From: an uncultured Pelagibacteraceae bacterium
Lineage (GTDB): Bacteria > Pseudomonadota > Alphaproteobacteria > Pelagibacterales > Pelagibacteraceae
Length of the DNA: 64,000 nucleotides
Assembly: GCA_902539035.1 (NCBI GenBank)
Contig: CACBHL010000002.1
Location: 33,770-97,769, forward strand
Direction: 5' to 3'
This document shows positions 57,984 to 64,000 of this stretch, one piece after another (the first letter of the stretch is position 1; the number at the start of each line of letters is the position of its first letter). Made by a program: the position numbers and the translations under genes. The notes below the pieces were generated by a model, which was not told where the DNA came from, did not search any database, and was given only the letters and a program-made list of their open reading frames with translations.

Positions 57984-59465
57984 CTAGTTGTTCGAGGCAG
58001 TACTTAACAAAGATAATTGTGTTATTTTACTATCTCCTAGCTCGTCAACTGGTTTAACTGGATAATCTCCTGTAAAATAATGATCTGTTAATTGAGGGTA
58101 GGTATCATTTCGTTTATCAAAACCTATAGCTCTATATAAACCATCAATGGATAAAAATTTTAATGATTTAGCACCAATATACTCACAAATTTCATCATTT
58201 GTTTTATTTGCAGCTAATAATTCTTTTTTTGTTGGAGTATCCACACCATAAAAATCAGGATATCTGATTTCTGGACAACCTATTCTAACATGAACTTCTT
58301 TTGCACCTGCATCGTATAACATTTTTACTATTTTGTGAGAAGTAGTTCCTCTTACAAGCGAGTCATCAATTAAAATAATTTTTTTATCCCTGATAGTAGT
58401 TTGATTTGCATTTAATTTAAGCTTAACACCTAAGCTCCTAATTTTTTGACTTGGTTCAATAAAAGTTCGACCCACGTAATGGTTTCTTATCAAGCCATGT
58501 TCAAAGTTTATTTTAAGCTTTTGGGCAAACCCCAATGCTGCCGCATTACCAGAGTCTGGGACTGGAACTACAATATCTGCATCGATATCATTTTCTTTTG
58601 CAAGCTCAACACCTAAATTTTTTCTATGTTCATAAGCAGTCTTATTATCAATTAAGCTATCAGGTCTTGCAAAATAGATATATTCAAAAACACATGGTCT
58701 TACTTTTCTAGGTGGAAAGGGCTTGATACTAGTCAGTTTATTGTTTTCAATCAAAACAATTTCGCCATTTTCAACCTCTCTTACAAAGTTTGCACCAATA
58801 ATATCTAATGCACATGTTTCTGATGCTAGGACATAACTACTTCCCAATTTTCCAATTAACAAAGGTCTAATGCCATACGGATCTCTTACCCCAATAAGAG
58901 AGTTTTGAGTGAGCATTACTAAAGCATATCCTCCTTGAATTTGAAAAATTGCATCAATGACTTTGTCGATAGTTTTTGATCTCTTAGATTTTGCAATCAA
59001 TTGCACGATAGTTTCTGTATCTGAAGTTGTATAAAAAATAGCTCCTTCCTCTACAAGTTTTTTTCTCAAAGAAATTGAATTGGTTAAATTTCCATTATGT
59101 GAAACTCCGATTCCTCCCGCATTAGTATCAGCAAAAAAAGGCTGGATATTTCGTAAAGTATTATTACCAGTTGTACTATATCGATTGTGACCTATTGCAT
59201 AATTACCTTTTAAATTATTTAAAACTTTTTCTTTATTAAAGTTGTCTCCAACTAAACCAAATCGCTTTTCAGAATAATATTTTTCACCATCAAAACTAAC
59301 AATTCCACAACCTTCCTGTCCTCGATGTTGTAAAGCATGTAAACCAAGAGCGGTTAAAGCTGAAGCATCTTTTGCATTACTAATACCAAATACTCCACAT
59401 TCTTCTTTTAGTTTTGGATCAAAGATCTTTAATTTTTTCTCTAGATTCTTGATATGTTTTTTCAT
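57984..59465 (-). CDS. purF: amidophosphoribosyltransferase
   Basis: ECGVFGISN, ALQHRGQEGCGIVSFDG, GHNRYSTTG, ILIDDSLVRGTTSHKIVKMLYDAGA. Confidence 0.97.
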   Translation of the reverse strand: MKKHIKNLEKKLKIFDPKLKEECGVFGISNAKDASALTALGLHALQHRGQEGCGIVSFDGEKYYSEKRFGLVGDNFNKEKVLNNLKGNYAIGHNRYSTTGNNTLRNIQPFFADTNAGGIGVSHNGNLTNSISLRKKLVEEGAIFYTTSDTETIVQLIAKSKRSKTIDKVIDAIFQIQGGYALVMLTQNSLIGVRDPYGIRPLLIGKLGSSYVLASETCALDIIGANFVREVENGEIVLIENNKLTSIKPFPPRKVRPCVFEYIYFARPDSLIDNKTAYEHRKNLGVELAKENDIDADIVVPVPDSGNAAALGFAQKLKINFEHGLIRNHYVGRTFIEPSQKIRSLGVKLKLNANQTTIRDKKIILIDDSLVRGTTSHKIVKMLYDAGAKEVHVRIGCPEIRYPDFYGVDTPTKKELLAANKTNDEICEYIGAKSLKFLSIDGLYRAIGFDKRNDTYPQLTDHYFTGDYPVKPVDELGDSKITQLSLLSTASNN

Positions 59466-59964
59466 TAGGAAATTCTTTAATTAAGTAACTACTACCTTTT
59501 TCTAAATATGGAAAGACGTATGATTTGTCCATATTTATTGGCCATTTATCATGATTATAAACGATATGAATACCTGAAAAAATACAAACAGAAATTATAT
59601 AAGCTTTTATAAAGCCAAAAAAGAATCCGAAAGTTGTATCTAAACCACCAATACCAGTATATCTAATAGCTTTACTAATACCTTTATTAACCAGCAATAC
59701 TAAAAAAATAACTACAATAAAAATTGCCATACCAAGACCAACATCCAATACATATTCATTATCAATCATGTCCTTTACATAAGGTTTAACTCTTGGAAAT
59801 AGAATTAGAGTTATCACATAGGCCAAAAGCCACTTTGCCATGGACAGAATACTTAATATAAAACCTTTTTTATAACAGCTGGTTAAAGACCAGATAGTGA
59901 TGACTAAATAAGTCAAATCTATAATAGAAGTTGCTTTGTAAAAATCTACTAAAGTTTCTAACAT
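59419..59964 (-). CDS. cvpA: CvpA family protein
   Basis: 4 TM; upstream of and overlapping purF; FGFFFGFIKAYIISVCI. Confidence 0.88.
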   Translation of the reverse strand: MLETLVDFYKATSIIDLTYLVITIWSLTSCYKKGFILSILSMAKWLLAYVITLILFPRVKPYVKDMIDNEYVLDVGLGMAIFIVVIFLVLLVNKGISKAIRYTGIGGLDTTFGFFFGFIKAYIISVCIFSGIHIVYNHDKWPINMDKSYVFPYLEKGSSYLIKEFPNEKTYQESREKIKDL

Positions 59965-62360
59965 TAAGCTGATTTACCATAGGGTTTGATAATCAAGATC
60001 AATGCAGGCAGTAAAGTCAATACCGAGATCATAGCCAATAACATTGCTAAACCAGTAAACATGCCAAAATAAATTGTGGGGATAAACTTAGATAAAACTA
60101 AAATTGAAAATCCAAACACAATTGTGATTGAAGTGTTTAAGATTGCAACCCCTACTGTTGAATGACATAATTTTAATGTTTTATTATAATCTTTAATCTT
60201 GTTGAACTCTTCTTTGAAACGATAAATATAATGGATACTATTATCTACTGCTATACCAATAGTAATTGCAGCAATGGTAATAGTCATCATATCTAAAGGA
60301 ATTTTTAGTAAACCTATAATTCCAAGTATGAAAAATGCTGCAATAAAGTTTGGCACCACTCCTATTAAAGATAATTTAATATTTCTAAATAGAATTAAAA
60401 ACATTATAAAAATCCCAATCATTACCAGTCCTAAAGTAAGTATTTGTGATTTAAATAAACTCTGTAATAAATTATTAAATAAAATTAATACTCCTGCAAG
60501 TTTATATTCACTTTCTTTTAGACCAATTTTATTTTTAAGATCAAAATTTATTTTATTGATTAAATCGTTCCTTCTTAAATTGTCTTGAGAGTCTATTATT
60601 CTTAAGCTTATCCTTGCTTCATCGTTTTCTATTGAAAGATATGGATCAATAATCTCTGTTTTAATACTTTCAGGTATCTTGGAATAAAGCACACCCATTT
60701 CTAATGTGCCTAAAGGTTTATTATTATTTAATTGAGTTGCTACATCAATAATTGATGAAAAAGACAAAACTTTTCCAATTTCAGGAAGACTATCTAAGTA
60801 ATTATGAACAGATGCAATTTTATCAATTTTATCTTTAGTAAACCAATATTTGTCATCATTCTTATCATTTTCATCTCCCCAATCCTCAAACTCGTCATCT
60901 TCAGCTGATTTTTTTTCTTTATCTTTCTTAGGAAACTTAAGAATTACTTCTAATGGTGTTGTACCTCCAAGCTCTTCATCTATAAGTTTCATGCCTTTAT
61001 AGATTTCAGTATTTTTGTTAAAATAATTAATAAAGCTGTTTTCAACCTCTAGCTTGCTAATACCAATAATACTTAAAATAATTACAATTCCTGTTACTGA
61101 AAAAATTAAATTTTTTTTACCTATAGAAAGTGATCCTAGAAAATTAGTGAATTTAGAATCTTGTTCTTTTATAAGCGAGATATTATCTGAGGGAGCGAAA
61201 CTCAAAAAAGTTGGGAGTAAAGTAAAGGTAATTATAAATGAAGTAATTAGACCAAAAGTCATCATCCATCCAAAGTCAATAATAGGTTTGATTTCACTAA
61301 AGATTAAAGACAAAAATGCTAAAATAGTAGTAAGAGCAGTGTAAAAAATCGGCCAAAACATTTTTTTGGTCGTTAAAGAAATAATTTCAAAATTATTTTT
61401 AGTAGGTGAATTTTTTTTAAGTTGTAAAAATCTTGTACTCATATGAATGTTCATTGCCATTGTTAAAATCAACATCAAAGCAATGAAGTTTGATGAAATA
61501 ACAGTGACTTTCCATCCTAACAACCCGAGTAATCCAGTCATTATTACTACTGAAAATATACAACTGCTAATTGGAACTATAATCCAAATAAGTTTCCTAA
61601 AGACAAACCATAAGGTTGCAATAATAAATAATAAGACACCTATACCAAAAACCACAATGTCACTTTTAATAAAGGTCATCATGTCATCAGCAATCATTGG
61701 TATGCCACCTAAATAAATCTTACCTACATTACTATAGCTCTGGATGACTTGTCTGATCTCTAGAATATTTTGATGATTTTGTTTTTTTATTTGATCTTTA
61801 TAATTTTCAATTTCATCTTTTGATTTACTGTCAATGTTTTTAAGTTTTTGAGATTGTTTAATATAAACAATTATGCCACTTGTTTTACCATCTTCACTAA
61901 TGACAAAGTTTCTAAATACAGGACTATTAAGAATTTCCTTAAATCCTCTATCTTTGTCAACATCTTCGTCTTTTAAAGTTTTAAAAGTTTCTAATCTTTC
62001 TTGAAGTGGGGCATCCGAATTACTTAACAATGGTATATCCAAGAGAGTTACAACACTATGAACCCAATTCAAACTTTGAATTTTATATTTTAAACTTAGT
62101 AAATTATTAATTGACGTATCAGTTACCATTCCTTCATTAGGTGTATAAGTAAGAATTAAAAACTCTCTAGATCCGTATCTTTCAGAAACTTCTTTTAGAT
62201 AGGCTAAATCGGGATCACCATCTATCAATAATGTTTCTGAGGATGCATCTAATCTAAAATCTTTTGCATAATAACTAAAACTTAAGATGGTGATTATTAA
62301 TAATACAAGTATTGCTTTTGGATTCTTTAAAACAATGTTTTGATACATATGAGCCAACAT
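59964..62360 (-). CDS. RND superfamily (MMPL-like) transporter
   Basis: 798 aa; two 5-TM sterol-sensing/MMPL-like halves; ITIGIAVDNSIHYIYRFKEEF. Confidence 0.9.
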   Translation of the reverse strand: MLAHMYQNIVLKNPKAILVLLIITILSFSYYAKDFRLDASSETLLIDGDPDLAYLKEVSERYGSREFLILTYTPNEGMVTDTSINNLLSLKYKIQSLNWVHSVVTLLDIPLLSNSDAPLQERLETFKTLKDEDVDKDRGFKEILNSPVFRNFVISEDGKTSGIIVYIKQSQKLKNIDSKSKDEIENYKDQIKKQNHQNILEIRQVIQSYSNVGKIYLGGIPMIADDMMTFIKSDIVVFGIGVLLFIIATLWFVFRKLIWIIVPISSCIFSVVIMTGLLGLLGWKVTVISSNFIALMLILTMAMNIHMSTRFLQLKKNSPTKNNFEIISLTTKKMFWPIFYTALTTILAFLSLIFSEIKPIIDFGWMMTFGLITSFIITFTLLPTFLSFAPSDNISLIKEQDSKFTNFLGSLSIGKKNLIFSVTGIVIILSIIGISKLEVENSFINYFNKNTEIYKGMKLIDEELGGTTPLEVILKFPKKDKEKKSAEDDEFEDWGDENDKNDDKYWFTKDKIDKIASVHNYLDSLPEIGKVLSFSSIIDVATQLNNNKPLGTLEMGVLYSKIPESIKTEIIDPYLSIENDEARISLRIIDSQDNLRRNDLINKINFDLKNKIGLKESEYKLAGVLILFNNLLQSLFKSQILTLGLVMIGIFIMFLILFRNIKLSLIGVVPNFIAAFFILGIIGLLKIPLDMMTITIAAITIGIAVDNSIHYIYRFKEEFNKIKDYNKTLKLCHSTVGVAILNTSITIVFGFSILVLSKFIPTIYFGMFTGLAMLLAMISVLTLLPALILIIKPYGKSA

Positions 62361-62380
62361 TAGCTCTTTTATATTGGAAA

Positions 62381-63799
62381 TTAATTAGTTTGAGTATCTT
62401 TAAATTTTGTAAATCTTTCTTCAAATTCAAGAGTTACGTTACCTATTGGACCGTGTCTTTGTTTCCCAATAATAAGTTGAGCAAGATGTGCAACTTCATT
62501 CATTTTTGCTTGCCATTCAGCATGCTCAACTGTGGCTTCTCTTGGCTCTTTTCTTTGTAAATAATATGCTTCTCTATAAACAAACATAACAACGTCAGCA
62601 TCTTGCTCAATCGAACCAGACTCTCTTAAATCTGATAAAAGTGGTTTGTTGTCGTCTCTTTGCTCAACTTGTCTAGATAATTGAGATAGAGCTACTACTG
62701 GAACCGAAAGTTCTTTAGCAATTGCTTTTAGACCTTGGGTAATTTGTGAGATTTCTTGTACTCTTCCATCTTTGTTAAACGTAGTACCTCTCATTAGCTG
62801 AATATAATCAACTACAATCATATCAAGACCAAATAGTCTTTTGATGCGCCTTGCTCTATTACTCAAGGCAGCAATTGTAATTGCTGGTGTTTCATCAATA
62901 TAAAGTGGAAGTTCAGAAATATTTTTTGAAGTTTCTAAAAATTTATCAAACTGATCATCAGAAATTCTTCCTCTTCTAATATCATTTGAACTAATTCTTG
63001 CTTGTTCTGAAATTATTCTTGTTGAAAGTTGTTCAGACGACATCTCTAGTGAAAAGAATGCAATAGAAGATTTTTTTCCACTATCCTGTAACTTTTGTGC
63101 TGCATTAAATGCAATATTTGTTGCAAGTGAAGTTTTACCCATTGAAGGTCGTCCAGCTATAATGATTAAATCAGATTGATGTAAGCCCCCCAGTTTATCA
63201 TCTAAATCTCTAAGTCCAGTTGGAACGCCAACTATTCCTTCTTCATTTTTATAAGCAGCAGATGCCATTTCAATGGTCTGTTTCATTGCCTCATCAAACT
63301 TTACTAAAGAGGAATTAAAAGAACCTTTTTCAGCTAAATCAAATAATAGTCTTTCTGAATTTTCTATAATAGTTTGTCCATTAGTATCAAGGTCATTTAA
63401 TTTTGCACTATCAATAGTTTGCTCAGAAATTTTTATTAATTCTCTTCGAACAAACATATCGTAAATAATTTTAGAGTATTCTACAGCCTGTCTAACAGAT
63501 GTAGAAAATTTAGTAATCTTAACTAAGTACTCTGGAACATTTAAATCATCTTTTTCATCTTCAAAATAATTTTTTAACGTAATTGGATTTGCTAGCATTC
63601 CTTTGTAAATTAGACTTTCGATTGCTTCAAAAATCTTTTGGTGCATAGGATCATAAAAATTAGTACTAGAAATTATTGTACTAATCTCATCAAATATATC
63701 ATTGCTAACAAGAATAGATCCTATTACAGCTTGTTCAGCTTCTATATTGTTTGGTAGTTCCTTAAATTGGTTTTTAACAAGATTTAAATTATTTTCCAT
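62381..63799 (-). CDS. dnaB: replicative DNA helicase
   Basis: LPNNIEAEQAVIGSIL, LIIIAGRPSMGKTSLATNIAFNAA, IVVDYIQLM, LSQLSRQVEQRDDNKPLLSDLRESGSIEQDADVVMFVYR. Confidence 0.98.
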   Translation of the reverse strand: MENNLNLVKNQFKELPNNIEAEQAVIGSILVSNDIFDEISTIISSTNFYDPMHQKIFEAIESLIYKGMLANPITLKNYFEDEKDDLNVPEYLVKITKFSTSVRQAVEYSKIIYDMFVRRELIKISEQTIDSAKLNDLDTNGQTIIENSERLLFDLAEKGSFNSSLVKFDEAMKQTIEMASAAYKNEEGIVGVPTGLRDLDDKLGGLHQSDLIIIAGRPSMGKTSLATNIAFNAAQKLQDSGKKSSIAFFSLEMSSEQLSTRIISEQARISSNDIRRGRISDDQFDKFLETSKNISELPLYIDETPAITIAALSNRARRIKRLFGLDMIVVDYIQLMRGTTFNKDGRVQEISQITQGLKAIAKELSVPVVALSQLSRQVEQRDDNKPLLSDLRESGSIEQDADVVMFVYREAYYLQRKEPREATVEHAEWQAKMNEVAHLAQLIIGKQRHGPIGNVTLEFEERFTKFKDTQTN

Positions 63800-63866
63800 A
63801 TTTATAATTTATATGAAAAAAATATTTATAAAATTCTTAATTATTGCTGGGGAAAAAAATGTATAA

Positions 63867-64000
63867 TTATTGAATTGTTTCAGCAGATGAAACATTTATA
63901 GATATTTCTGCATCAACTTCAGAGTGTAATGAAATTTTAACCTTAAATTTCCCTAAAGCTTTAATCTCATTAACAGGCTGTATCATAGAAGGCTTAATTT
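63867..64000 (-). CDS. rplI: 50S ribosomal protein L9, C-terminal fragment (5' end outside window)
   Basis: Reverse-strand open frame IKPSMIQPVNEIKALGKFKVKISLHSEVDAEISINVSSAETIQ*; L9 C-terminal motif, upstream of dnaB as commonly seen. Confidence 0.88.
   Translation of the reverse strand, partial: IKPSMIQPVNEIKALGKFKVKISLHSEVDAEISINVSSAETIQ

Noticed and set aside
1-64000. CRISPR arrays, prophage, IS elements, tRNA or rRNA genes
   Set aside because: No regularly spaced repeats, transposase/integrase ORFs or recognisable tRNA/rRNA sequences were seen by eye; tRNAscan or Infernal would be needed for certainty.

Overview
This is a very AT-rich, gene-dense window that reads as a SAR11/Pelagibacter-like alphaproteobacterial chromosome. 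The taxon is inferred from codon usage, gene content and gene sizes; no search was run. Core markers sit at the edges: guaA 3' end, panB, cvpA-purF, RND, dnaB, rplI end. Between them are: (1) an approximately 20 kb carboxylate-catabolism island with TctABC uptake, four MmgE/PrpD paralogues, PrpF, an aconitase-family protein, a TcuA-like flavoprotein, a PEP-mutase/ICL-like enzyme, exporters and an IclR regulator, plus a recurrent 15-16 bp palindromic motif in its promoters; (2) pxpBC, with pxpA about 24 kb away; (3) a tandem glycine riboswitch upstream of gcvT-gcvH-gcvP, followed almost without gaps by a lipid-modification cluster (FAD oxidoreductase, DUF1365, Cfa-like, DUF3833) and SDR/TspO; (4) SelO/MsrA, NAD-formate dehydrogenase, an arginine:glycine amidinotransferase, a phosphatidylcholine synthase and a DddK-type DMSP lyase; (5) a one-strand thiol locus gshA-gshB-EamA-MFS-egtB-[PhyH dioxygenase-SAM methyltransferase]-egtD, in which the bracketed pair has clearly different Arg codon usage and is translationally coupled to egtD. 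The best candidates for undescribed biology are the PhyH/methyltransferase cassette inside the ergothioneine operon and the IclR-linked tricarboxylate island. No CRISPR array, tRNA, rRNA, IS element or prophage was recognised.
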